Source of the DNA: an uncultured Bacteroidales bacterium
Lineage (GTDB): Bacteria > Bacteroidota > Bacteroidia > Bacteroidales > P3
Reading direction: 5' to 3'
Length of the DNA stretch: 64,000 nt
NCBI GenBank assembly: GCA_947167075.1
Contig: CAMVGR010000006.1
Location: 1-64,000 of the forward strand
Positions within the stretch are counted from its first letter, which is position 1. Each line of letters starts with the position of its first letter. Under the pieces are notes generated by a model that worked only from the letters and a program-made list of their open reading frames with translations, was not told the DNA's origin and did no database searches. Of this stretch, positions 52,785 through 61,704 are shown one piece after another. The position numbers were made by a program, and so were the translations under genes.

Positions 52785-52819
52785 TATACAAATCCCCGCC
52801 CTTGACCAGGGCGGGGATT
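52785..52819 (-). terminator. Terminator of the SPFH gene
   Basis: A 12-bp perfect stem (AATCCCCGCCCT, loop, AGGGCGGGGATT) lies 26 bp after the stop on the minus strand. The tail is AT-rich, not a pure T-run. Confidence 0.75.
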
Positions 52820-52845
52820 GATTCATGATTCTGTTGGAGAAACTA

Positions 52846-53634
52846 CTACTTGAGATTGATGAATGGGACAGCATCGCCCATCATGTATTGTGGCATCTTG
52901 CCATCCCACTTTTGAACAGCCTCGTAGCTCACTAGTTTAGGATTACGCTCAAGAGCGTTGGCCTTTATACGCATAGCTTCTGCTTCAGCCTCGGCAGCTA
53001 TTTTGGTTTGCTTGGCTTGCTCCTCTACCTGAATGGTCACATTCTTGGCTCGCAAGGCGTTTTGTTCGGCCACCTGCTTCTCCTTAATAGCATTCTCAAA
53101 CTGGTCGTCAAAGTCAATATCTACCAGCTGGAATTGGATGTTGGTAAAATAGTTGCTATCCAGGGTGTTTCTTAGAGTGGCTTCTATCTCTTTTCTCACC
53201 TCATTTCTATTCTCAACTATCTCTGTTGCCGCAAAATTACCAAAGCTCTCTTTCATGGCCGAACGGATGAATGGAACCACAATTCGGTTGTGATAGTCCA
53301 TTCCCACATTGCGATACAGCTTGTTTACATTTTTCCGAACAAGGTCGTAGTTGATAGTATAGTCGACCTCCGATGTCTGCACATCGCGGGTGTAGGTGTT
53401 TTCATGGCCGTCGAACTTCTTCTGTTGGATATTGATCTTCTTTACACTCTGTATGAAAGGTATCTTCATGTGCAGACCATCTTCTATCGTATTCTCGGAA
53501 ATGCGCCCGAATGTACTTAGAATACCTCGTTCTGTTGATTTGATAGTGTAAAATGACGATGCGGCCAAGATAATAACCAGCACAGCCAAAATAATGGTTG
53601 TCGTCGTTTTCTTTGTGTTGTCAAAAAAGTTCAT
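52846..53634 (-). CDS. SPFH/band 7 (prohibitin, HflC-like) membrane protein
   Basis: A 262-aa protein with one N-terminal membrane anchor (about residues 12-30, TIILAVLVIILAASSFYTI), the SPFH domain (STERGILSTFGRISENTIEDGLHMKIPF to VDIDFDDQFENAI) and a C-terminal Glu/Ala-rich coiled coil (KQTKIAAEAEAEAMRIKANALE). Such proteins form large rings that organise membrane proteases or lipids. The partner is not known. Confidence 0.9.
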   Translation of the reverse strand: MNFFDNTKKTTTTIILAVLVIILAASSFYTIKSTERGILSTFGRISENTIEDGLHMKIPFIQSVKKINIQQKKFDGHENTYTRDVQTSEVDYTINYDLVRKNVNKLYRNVGMDYHNRIVVPFIRSAMKESFGNFAATEIVENRNEVRKEIEATLRNTLDSNYFTNIQFQLVDIDFDDQFENAIKEKQVAEQNALRAKNVTIQVEEQAKQTKIAAEAEAEAMRIKANALERNPKLVSYEAVQKWDGKMPQYMMGDAVPFINLK

Positions 53635-53661
53635 AGTGCTATTATTTTATTGTTAATTTAT

Positions 53662-54438
53662 TCAATCACAGAGTATGTACAGGTCGTCTCTCGGATTAAG
53701 GAACAAAATAGGGGTATGCGAGGAATGACCCATGAGGCGATATTCCGGCAATACTGAGAATAGATCAAACAGCGTTCTTTCTCGAGTGTCGGTGGCTCTA
53801 GCTACCAGCATATCGGGGGCAACCTGTTCAAGCACTTGCTCATCCTCCCTAGTGCTTGAGCCTAGAATGTATTCAGAGTAGTCTATTTTCAGCGGAGAAT
53901 ACATCTTCTCAACAAACTTCATGTTGTTTTTCAGGCGGCGTTGTAGCCCTTCGTCGCGATAGTTCGGATGGGCAATAGTCAGATGTGCACCCATAAACCT
54001 AGCGAGATACGATGCCCATACTAGCTTCTCCTTTCCCTCTCGTTTGTGAGTTAGGGTCAATGCCACCGAGGGAGTACTCTGCCATACAATGCTTTCTGGG
54101 TGAATGCACACATACGCTATCTTACACTTGCTGAACTGTCGATGCAGTGTGTGCGGATTGGCTAGCGACTGTCGAGGGGCTTGGGGGTCGCATAAAGTAA
54201 TGGCCAAGATACCTTCAAGCATCGTAGGCAAGCCCTCGATGGCGGTTTTCCAATCCCCTTTTAGACCAATATATGGTATTCCCACCTCCTTCAGCCACGA
54301 CGGGCTACCATCCTTACTCACATTGAGGGCCACCAGTCTCTTGTTGCGCAGTCTGCCAGCTAACAGTTTCGCCCACGCCAATAGTAGCGGTGCGTCTGCT
54401 GCTTTTTCTATACAAACTATGACTGATTGGTCCTTCAT
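53662..54438 (-). CDS. Universal-stress-protein-like cytoplasmic protein
   Basis: A 258-aa protein with two Usp-like halves: VIVCIEKAADAPLLLAWAKLLAGRL at the start and VALTLTHKREGKEKLVWASYLARFMGAHLTI in the middle. The classical Usp ATP loop is not clear, so nucleotide binding is doubtful. It lies 27 bp upstream of the SPFH gene and 9 bp downstream of the large T9SS protein gene, so all three may be on one transcript. Confidence 0.6.
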   Translation of the reverse strand: MKDQSVIVCIEKAADAPLLLAWAKLLAGRLRNKRLVALNVSKDGSPSWLKEVGIPYIGLKGDWKTAIEGLPTMLEGILAITLCDPQAPRQSLANPHTLHRQFSKCKIAYVCIHPESIVWQSTPSVALTLTHKREGKEKLVWASYLARFMGAHLTIAHPNYRDEGLQRRLKNNMKFVEKMYSPLKIDYSEYILGSSTREDEQVLEQVAPDMLVARATDTRERTLFDLFSVLPEYRLMGHSSHTPILFLNPRDDLYILCD

Positions 54439-54447
54439 CTCGTATTG

Positions 54448-57400
54448 CTATCTTATTAAGGTAATATCCCCTTTAATATCGCTTTCCAATCCACCCCGGC
54501 AACGTATGTGACAACTGTAGGTATACACCCCAGCGAGACACTTCTCGTTGCGGAATGTTCCATCCCAACAGGAGCCTATTTCGTCACTCTCATACACCAT
54601 TTGTCCCCACCTGTTGAATATCGCAATGTGGAACTCTGTAAGCAGAGGGCCTCGGAAACAGACCTTATCATTATATCCATCGTCGTTCGGAGTGAATGCA
54701 TTGGGGATGAACAACTGCTCCTCGCCACAGTTCACCTCGAAACAACGAATACACACCGAGTCCGATGCTTTGCATCCCGACTGGCTGGTGGCGGTCACCG
54801 TGTAGCACGTAAGCGTGTCGTCGGGGGTGACAACAGCATCACGGGCTGTGGGATTCTCCACCGTAGCCGACGGTGTCCAAATGTATGTAGCAGGCATGGT
54901 CACACCCACGGCATGCACCGTAGTGCTCTCGCCCATCGCCACTATCGACTGGTCGGCCACTGCCTTGAGGCTATCGAGCGAATGGTCGCGCGAGACAATC
55001 GTAGTATCCGATAGCGGACAGCCAAGCGAGATTAGGTTGGTGACATATACACCCTCGCACAGCCCCGTAATCAGCGTATCGAGTGGCTGAACCTCCGGAA
55101 TAGCACTCATATTATAGCGAATATGTATACGTCCGGTACAGCTATCCGAGCACAACACTGCATCAGTCTCTTTCTCATAATACGGCAACGGTGGGTTTTC
55201 TAGCTTCACATCTGTAGTGTATTCGCATCCGTATCCGGAAACGGTGAGGTGATACACCACATTTGCCGACAGATTATCTAGCGAGAAAAACCAACGGTCG
55301 CCCACCTTGACCGGTGCACTCACCGTACACGAAGGTACAACATAGACACTGACCGAATCTGGATCCATCTCTGTACCCAGTCGGAAGAGGGCTTTCCCGT
55401 CTGACGAATCGTGGCACGATATGGCGGTGATACCTTGCTGATCCACCAGTGTATATCCTTTCACATGGAATGTATCCGTCTGCGTGCACCCACCACTCAC
55501 CGTGCTCTGCAGCACATAGTTGCCCGTCTTGCTCACCCAGGGGTTAGCCACATTCGGGTCGCTCACCGAATCGCCCGTCCAATGGTAGGTCACTCCCAAA
55601 GCGGGCTGAGGACCGATCTGTATCATGGAGCCGTTGCATGCTATTTCAGGCGTGTGGGTGAAGGATTCCGACCCAAGCACCTGCACCAGATGAGTGATGG
55701 TGTCCGAGGTCTTGCAACCTCCCTCCATTTTGGCCACGAGGGTGACTGTGTAGTTACCAGCAGAGGTATATGTATGCTGCGGCGAGGTTTCGGTCGAGGT
55801 GCTATCGTCGCCAAAATCCCATTCGAACGAGGTACCACGCCCTGTGTTCTCAAATGTGACAGTATATGGAGCACACCCGCCCATCGGCATAGTGAAATCG
55901 GCCACCGGATAGCCGTCGTGGACATTGAACCGGAAAAGCCCGTTGTTGCAGTTTGTCGATTTGTTTTGACTGCTCCAGGCGCTGTCGGTGATTGGGAAGC
56001 CATTGTCGCCGCCGCATGAGGCGCACACGCTTTGGTAGAGCGTGCTCTGGCGGTCGAAGCGCGATGTGCCACCATCCACATGGTCGCTCCCGCGCGATGT
56101 ACCGCTACCGCCATGCAACTCGCCAAAGAAGGATGCGAACTCCAATGTCGAGGCATCGCTTGCGAGGCTCATGATATAGAAGTCCTGCCCGTCGGTAGTA
56201 TCCTGATAGGCATCCGAAGTGGTCTCCATGCCGCTGGTACCTTTAGTATACCATGTCACCCCGTTGTATCCCACAAAATCGCGACCCCACCCTGCCGCAT
56301 ACACGCGGTCGCAGATGTCCACGCCGAATGCCGTAGGAGAAAGATTGATACGCCCCGGAGTGCCAAACACCGTGCTCCACCTCAGCGTGTCGAAGGTTGG
56401 CGACATTCGCACCAGCAGCATGCCGCTATTGTTCACACTGTAGGCAGCGTTGTATATCATCGTGCTGCCATTGGGATGGGTCTGTCCGAACAAAAACACA
56501 TCGTCTTTGGGCCCCGAGCGGACAAAATACAGCTGGTCGTAGTATTGTGCACCATAGTAGCCCGAAGCCATCAGCTTGTCACCATAGTACGATATTTTGC
56601 TCACAAAACCGTCGGCACTGCCACCTCCATAGTAGGATTGATACACCCCCTCGGTGACTGGGAAATCGCTACTCGAAGTGCCACCACACACCAGCAGGTT
56701 GTAGTCGTGATCCACATCGACACTGTACACAGCATCGTCTTTCGACCCACCTAGATAGGTACTCCACAAGAGGGTGTGAAGGTTGTGGTCTATCTTGAAC
56801 ACCACTCCGTCCTGTTTGCCGCCGTTGGTGGTTTGCACAGCTCCCTCCGATACCGGAAAATCAGTACTGAATGTGGTCGATCCGATATATATATTGTTCA
56901 ACTGGTCGGTGATGATTTCGCCCCTGGCCCCGTCGCCATAGTTTCTGTAGAGCGAATCGTTGCCATCCATAATGGTTTGGTAGGAGTTATTAAAGTGCTG
57001 CTTGTAGTTGAGGCCGTCGTTGCCGCTGCCTCCTACATAGGTCGAGGCCTTCAGCTCGTCGCCCGACGACGAAAGGCGGCTCACAAAGATGTCGCTTCCA
57101 TCCTCGAACGACATGCTGGGAGAGAGGTAGTTGATCAGCGGGCCGCCGCCGAACGAGCTTTGATAGGCCGCTGCTGTAACAGGGAAATCGCTCGATCCGG
57201 TAGTGCCAAATATCACAAGCTCGTCGAACGAGTTCACAATCATGCTGTGGGGCATATCCACCGACGAGCCTCCCAGATAGGTAGCGTAGCAACGTTGCGA
57301 CCCTGTCGAGTCGAACTTGAAGATACCCACATCGATGGCTCCGCCAAACACCGTCTGGTATGCTCCCAGCGAGACGGGATAGTTCAGCCCGAACACCAGG

Positions 57401-58221
57401 CCAGCTGTATACACATTCTTCTGGGCATCGTAGGTAGCTGTGGTGCCCCAATTGTCCGCCACCGACCCAGTATAGGTGGAGAAGATCAGCGTAGGGTCAA
57501 TCACCAGGTCTCTGTCGTGGTCGTAGGCATCCACTTCGATGGTGGCGCAGTAGCGACCTTCGCCCATACGATGCACACGCCATCGGCTGAGCACCTCCAC
57601 CTTCCCTCCCCTATACTCTTGATATACGTATGGTTTCAACTCCACCACATCGCGCACCGTGGTACGGATACGCAGCTCGCCATCTCGCCCTACCTCCACT
57701 CCGTCGGTACCTTCATAGACTATCTTGATATGGGTAGGATTCCCGTCTGGATGTACCACAAAATTATACTTCAGGGCCCTTTTGTCGCCTGTCAACTCAA
57801 GATCCACCCCCTCGTAAAGCCCATCGTAGACCACCTTTGCATAGCTTGCCACAGCGGTCCGCCAGCGGGCAGGATTGTTACCGAGGAAATAGTTGCTGGT
57901 CTCCTTGTCGGCCATATTGCCGAAGGGCGACGACGCATTGCTGCCGGCGAAAGTCATCCGGTAGGCATGATACGACACCTGGCTGAGGTCCTTCGCCGGA
58001 TGGATCGCACGCGACCTCAGCGCCACAGTCACCGAACTGTCTTCCAAGAAGAGGGCTGCGTCGTGTAGCTGCGCCTGAAAATAGTAGTCGCCATCCCACT
58101 GACCTTTGTTTTCCACAAAACGGACCTCAGTACCAGCACCGAGGGTATCCCGTTCGGAACGCCCTATTACACTGAAAGACAGCGTCAGACAGCAAATCAT
58201 CAAACACAAATAGTGCTTCAT
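54448..58221 (-). CDS. Large secreted T9SS type-B protein with SBBP repeats and PKD domain
   Basis: A 1257-aa surface or secreted protein. A signal peptide is followed by a DUF7948-like N-domain (FVENKGQWDGDYYF to SNYFLGNNPARWRT). A repeat propeller (about 270-700) carries repeated SSDFPVTxxAYQ blocks (SBBP). A PKD domain (GTSFEWDFGDDSTSTETSPQHTYTSAGNYTVT) and further beta domains follow. The C-terminus is a gliding-type sorting domain (FIPNAFTPNDDGYNDKVCF, IFNRWGQMVYES, GVYTYSCHIR). Probably an adhesin or matrix protein. ATG 58221 is preferred over ATG 58227. Confidence 0.85.
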   Translation of the reverse strand: MKHYLCLMICCLTLSFSVIGRSERDTLGAGTEVRFVENKGQWDGDYYFQAQLHDAALFLEDSSVTVALRSRAIHPAKDLSQVSYHAYRMTFAGSNASSPFGNMADKETSNYFLGNNPARWRTAVASYAKVVYDGLYEGVDLELTGDKRALKYNFVVHPDGNPTHIKIVYEGTDGVEVGRDGELRIRTTVRDVVELKPYVYQEYRGGKVEVLSRWRVHRMGEGRYCATIEVDAYDHDRDLVIDPTLIFSTYTGSVADNWGTTATYDAQKNVYTAGLVFGLNYPVSLGAYQTVFGGAIDVGIFKFDSTGSQRCYATYLGGSSVDMPHSMIVNSFDELVIFGTTGSSDFPVTAAAYQSSFGGGPLINYLSPSMSFEDGSDIFVSRLSSSGDELKASTYVGGSGNDGLNYKQHFNNSYQTIMDGNDSLYRNYGDGARGEIITDQLNNIYIGSTTFSTDFPVSEGAVQTTNGGKQDGVVFKIDHNLHTLLWSTYLGGSKDDAVYSVDVDHDYNLLVCGGTSSSDFPVTEGVYQSYYGGGSADGFVSKISYYGDKLMASGYYGAQYYDQLYFVRSGPKDDVFLFGQTHPNGSTMIYNAAYSVNNSGMLLVRMSPTFDTLRWSTVFGTPGRINLSPTAFGVDICDRVYAAGWGRDFVGYNGVTWYTKGTSGMETTSDAYQDTTDGQDFYIMSLASDASTLEFASFFGELHGGSGTSRGSDHVDGGTSRFDRQSTLYQSVCASCGGDNGFPITDSAWSSQNKSTNCNNGLFRFNVHDGYPVADFTMPMGGCAPYTVTFENTGRGTSFEWDFGDDSTSTETSPQHTYTSAGNYTVTLVAKMEGGCKTSDTITHLVQVLGSESFTHTPEIACNGSMIQIGPQPALGVTYHWTGDSVSDPNVANPWVSKTGNYVLQSTVSGGCTQTDTFHVKGYTLVDQQGITAISCHDSSDGKALFRLGTEMDPDSVSVYVVPSCTVSAPVKVGDRWFFSLDNLSANVVYHLTVSGYGCEYTTDVKLENPPLPYYEKETDAVLCSDSCTGRIHIRYNMSAIPEVQPLDTLITGLCEGVYVTNLISLGCPLSDTTIVSRDHSLDSLKAVADQSIVAMGESTTVHAVGVTMPATYIWTPSATVENPTARDAVVTPDDTLTCYTVTATSQSGCKASDSVCIRCFEVNCGEEQLFIPNAFTPNDDGYNDKVCFRGPLLTEFHIAIFNRWGQMVYESDEIGSCWDGTFRNEKCLAGVYTYSCHIRCRGGLESDIKGDITLIR

Positions 58222-58231
58222 ATCCATGCTG

Positions 58232-58239
58232 CAAAGATA
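58232..58239 (-). promoter_or_regulatory. -7 box of the large T9SS protein gene
   Basis: TATCTTTG on the minus strand ends only 10 bp before the ATG at 58221. The transcript would start at or within a few bases of the start codon, that is, almost leaderless. Confidence 0.65.
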
Positions 58240-58242
58240 CAC

Positions 58243-58711
58243 ATTTTAGTTCAATCTCCCCAAAAAAATTCAACAATAATTAAAAAAACACACCATTTCG
58301 ATACACCCATCGTGCCTTTTCTCCGTACATACCACTCCGTCAGCCACATTGGTTAGCACTACATAAAATATAACAATAACCAATTCGCATTCAATTATAT
58401 ACACAGGAAAGACAATCATAAACCATTGTCTTTCAACCACTGGGAGGTACCAACACCGTACTTCCTCCGTACATGCACCGTAGATGAACCGTAGATGCAC
58501 CGTGAATACAATGTAGCCACACGACCCAACTACGGAGCACTATCGCCGCAATCGCACAGAGCACATCGCGGATGGACTCCCCTCCCCTTTGGCAGAGGTC
58601 ACCATTGTGGTGTAACCATTCGGCGACATAGGCACAATAATATATGAATAAGCAGGCAGCATCGAGTAGCTTTAGGAAAGATTTTTTTTCGTGCATATAA
58701 AATAAAATGTA
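58243..58711. other. Divergent intergenic region upstream of the DUF349 gene
   Basis: Contains a perfect inverted repeat GAAAGACAAT (58407-58416 with 58425-58434) directly before a family-1 array, and otherwise AT-rich sequence. Frames open here on the minus strand overlap the array and look non-coding. Confidence 0.5.
58449..58503 (-). repeat. Family-1 intergenic array, 5 x 11 bp
   Basis: On the minus strand the units are ACGGTGCATCT, ACGGTTCATCT, ACGGTGCATGT, ACGGAGGAAGT and ACGGTGTTGGT. It is the most diverged copy but keeps the unit order. It lies between divergent genes. Confidence 0.88.
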
Positions 58712-58719
58712 TATATTTG
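58712..58719 (+). promoter_or_regulatory. -7 box of the DUF349 operon
   Basis: TATATTTG, about 110 bp before the ATG. The leader would be unusually long (about 105 nt) with no structure recognised. Confidence 0.65.
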
Positions 58720-58829
58720 CACGTTATTCCGGACAGATGGAATAAACAGCAAAATCCTGTAATTAAGTAGCATGCAACAAATATAGCACGAACCTACAGT
58801 AATTCTAAAAACAAAAAACATCCACTAAA

Positions 58830-60701
58830 ATGGAAGAAACCACCCCTCAGCAGCCTACCTCCGACGAGGAACTGCAAACCCCAGTCGCCGAAGTGTCGGC
58901 ACAACCGACCGAGGCACCACAACCCACAGACGACAAGACAGTTGAGCCTGCCGAAACAGAGGCTGAGATCGACTACAGCACAATGGACAGAGAGGCTCTG
59001 TTGGCTGCACTCGAAGCCTTGATGGGCGAGGAAATACAACACATAAAAGGCCGCGCCCAAGCCATCCGTTCCCGTTTCACCGAACTGAATCAGGCGCTCC
59101 AGCACGAGGCATTAGAGAAATTCGTAGCCGAAGGAGGAGACAAAGACGACTTCCACGCCGAAAACGACAGCGTGGCCGACCGCTTCTTCTCCTTGTATGA
59201 CCAATACCGTGTGCGACGCCAAAAATACCTCGACGAAATAGAGGCACAGAAACGTAAGAACCTGGAGGCCAAGCAAGCACTCATCGAAGAGCTGAAAGTG
59301 CTGGTGGCAGGAGAAGAGGATCAGGTGCGCACCACCATGGATCGTTTCAACGAAATACAGGAACGCTGGAAACAAATAGGCGACGTGCCTCGCGAAAACA
59401 TGAACGACCTGTGGCAAAGCTACCATTTCCAGATAGAACAGTTCTTTGCCAAACTCAAAATGAATCGCGAGCTTCGTGCACTCGACCAGAAACGCAATCT
59501 AGAACAGAAAATAGCCCTGTGCGAAAAGGCCGAAGAGCTGATAGTGGAGCCCTCGGTGACCAAAGCCTTCAAGGGACTGCAAGAGTTGCGTACTCAATGG
59601 AAGGAAATCGGCCCCGTGCCACAAGAGCAAAACGAGGAGATTTGGCAACGATTCCAAAGTGCAGCCAATCGCATCGACGAGCGCCGCAAAGAATTCTACG
59701 AGCAGCGTAAAGCCGAACAAGACAGCAACCTGCTGGCAAAACAAGCTCTGTTGGAAAAAGCCACCGAACTTACTGCCGAAAAACCACAGAACGTCCGCCA
59801 GTGGAACGAGGTCACTGCCGCACTCGACGAGCTCCTGAAGGTGTGGAAAACTATAGGACCCGTGCCTCGCGAGATGAACGAAGATATCTGGACCAAGTTC
59901 AAAGGCATGATAGATCGCCACTATGCCGACAAGAAAGAGTACTTTGCTGGCGTCCGCGACGAACAGGAACACAACTACCAGCGCAAGGTAGAGTTGTGCA
60001 TCAAGGCTGAGGCCATCGCCCAACGCGACGATTGGAAGAACGCCACCGACGAGCTATTGGCCCTCCAAAAGGAGTGGAAAGAGATCGGCACAGTGAACCG
60101 CAAAGTGAGCGACAAGATATGGCAACGCTTCCGCGCAGCTTGCGACGAGTTCTTCGCTAGAAAAGGTGAATACTTCAAAGAGCGCCGCTCTTCAGAGAGT
60201 GAGAACCTTGCTAAGAAGCAGGCAATAGTGGAAGAACTGAAAAACTACCAGTTTGGTAGCGACCGCGACGAGAACCTCAATGCCATCAAGGACTTCCAAC
60301 GTCGCTGGGCAGAGGTAGGACATGTGCCCATAAGCGAGAAGGAAAACCTGCAGAAGGAATACCACAAGGTGATCGATAGCATATTCGAACAGCTAAAGAT
60401 CAACGCCCGCGAAGCCGAGTCGATGGCCTATCGCGAACGCTTGCGCAATATGACAGGCGACACTGTACGTATCCTTCGCGACGAACGTCAGCAACTGAAC
60501 GACCAGATTGAGAAGCTGAGAGGCGACCTTCAACTGTGGGAGAACAACCTAGGCTTTTTGGCTTCGAGCAAGCAAGCCGACCTGCTGAAGCAGGAATTCG
60601 AAAAGAAAATGCAAGGTGCACGCCAACAACTGGCTCTGCTTCAAGCCAAACTACGCATCCTGAACGAGACAGAGAAGGCAGAAAAAGGAAATGCAGAATA
60701 A
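58830..60701 (+). CDS. DUF349 domain-containing protein, five repeats
   Basis: A 623-aa helical cytoplasmic protein. After an acidic, Thr/Pro-rich N-terminus come five DUF349 units, each marked by a W, IG/VG, VP, then a W or L pattern: RWKQIGDVPRENMNDLW, QWKEIGPVPQEQNEEIW, VWKTIGPVPREMNEDIW, EWKEIGTVNRKVSDKIW and RWAEVGHVPISEKENL. The function of the family is not established. It overlaps the GldB-like gene by 11 nt. Confidence 0.9.
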   Translation: MEETTPQQPTSDEELQTPVAEVSAQPTEAPQPTDDKTVEPAETEAEIDYSTMDREALLAALEALMGEEIQHIKGRAQAIRSRFTELNQALQHEALEKFVAEGGDKDDFHAENDSVADRFFSLYDQYRVRRQKYLDEIEAQKRKNLEAKQALIEELKVLVAGEEDQVRTTMDRFNEIQERWKQIGDVPRENMNDLWQSYHFQIEQFFAKLKMNRELRALDQKRNLEQKIALCEKAEELIVEPSVTKAFKGLQELRTQWKEIGPVPQEQNEEIWQRFQSAANRIDERRKEFYEQRKAEQDSNLLAKQALLEKATELTAEKPQNVRQWNEVTAALDELLKVWKTIGPVPREMNEDIWTKFKGMIDRHYADKKEYFAGVRDEQEHNYQRKVELCIKAEAIAQRDDWKNATDELLALQKEWKEIGTVNRKVSDKIWQRFRAACDEFFARKGEYFKERRSSESENLAKKQAIVEELKNYQFGSDRDENLNAIKDFQRRWAEVGHVPISEKENLQKEYHKVIDSIFEQLKINAREAESMAYRERLRNMTGDTVRILRDERQQLNDQIEKLRGDLQLWENNLGFLASSKQADLLKQEFEKKMQGARQQLALLQAKLRILNETEKAEKGNAE

Positions 60702-61698
60702 GTATATCCTCAACCTCAAAGAGATACAGAGACACTTATCGTGGTGTCTCTGTATCGTTGTTGCACTGCTGGCAACAGGATGTGACAAGGGAGAAAAAGT
60801 GCCATTCCACCGCTTGGAGCAGCTCCTTTTCGAAACACCTGTCGACCAACTAACATCTGAACTGAACAAGCACCACGCCGAGTACGACTCGGAACTGTTG
60901 CGACTGGCACCTGGCAATGCTGGCTTCGACAGCATGCTGAGGGGCTATGTGTGCGACCCAACAATAAGGATGATCTATCAAACAACCGACAGCCTCTACC
61001 ACGACATGTCGGTCGAAGAGCACCAGCTGGGCAAAGCGCTAGCGAAAGCATACAAGCTGTTGCCATCCATGCAGAGGGTGGAACGGGTGTGTACGATGGT
61101 GACAGCAGACTATGACAACTACGACTTCCGCACCATCAGCAACAAGTCCGACCTGTGTATTGCCATCGACAACTATGCCCTTGAAGCAGGTGGACTAGGG
61201 CAGCGTTTCGGCGTTCCGCAATACATCGTCCGCACTTGCACCCGCGAACAGATTGTACCGGACTGCATGCGAACCCTTGCCAAACAATACATTGCCTGGC
61301 CAGAACAACGGCAGACACTACTCGACTATGCCATAGCCGAGGGAAAGGTGATATACTTCGTCGAACAAACCATGCCCAAACTGGCCGACAGCACCCTGCT
61401 ACGATACACCGGCGAGCAACTGCAATGGATGCGACAGAACGAGCAGAACGTATGGGGATGGATACTCCAGAACAAACTATTATACTCAACAGACATTGGC
61501 CAAACCAGAAACCTGATTGTCGATGCCCCACACACCAACAACTTCGGCAACGAATCGGCTCCACGCACTGCCACCTACATTGGCTGGCAGATCGTAAAAG
61601 CATATATGCACAAGAGTGGTGCCACCATGCAGGAGTTGTTTGAAGAACTCGACAGTCAGCAGATACTACGCACCTCTGGTTGGCGCCCGTCCACTTAA
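60691..61698 (+). CDS. GldB-like gliding motility lipoprotein
   Basis: A 335-aa lipoprotein (lipobox ATGC, Cys31) of the GldB family. FHRLEQLLFETP is the family start, YDNYDFRTISNKSDLCIAIDNYALEAGG the middle, and SAPRTATYIGWQIVKAYMHKSGATMQELFEE the conserved end. GldB is needed for gliding in Flavobacterium and is widespread in Bacteroidota, including non-gliding species with T9SS. The N-terminal coding region contains a perfect 13-bp hairpin (60723-60756). Confidence 0.8.
   Translation: MQNKYILNLKEIQRHLSWCLCIVVALLATGCDKGEKVPFHRLEQLLFETPVDQLTSELNKHHAEYDSELLRLAPGNAGFDSMLRGYVCDPTIRMIYQTTDSLYHDMSVEEHQLGKALAKAYKLLPSMQRVERVCTMVTADYDNYDFRTISNKSDLCIAIDNYALEAGGLGQRFGVPQYIVRTCTREQIVPDCMRTLAKQYIAWPEQRQTLLDYAIAEGKVIYFVEQTMPKLADSTLLRYTGEQLQWMRQNEQNVWGWILQNKLLYSTDIGQTRNLIVDAPHTNNFGNESAPRTATYIGWQIVKAYMHKSGATMQELFEELDSQQILRTSGWRPST
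60723..60756 (+). repeat. Perfect hairpin at the 5' end of the GldB-like gene
   Basis: GATACAGAGACAC (60723-60735) and its complement (60744-60756) enclose 8 nt. It lies inside the coding sequence, 22 bp after the DUF349 stop. It could reduce or time translation of the downstream gene or mark an mRNA processing site. Confidence 0.75.
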
Positions 61699-61704
61699 TA
61701 TACA

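Noticed and set aside
52644-52874. A 76-codon minus-strand frame over the tRNA
   Set aside because: It is antisense to tRNA-Arg and its terminators and overlaps the end of the SPFH gene.
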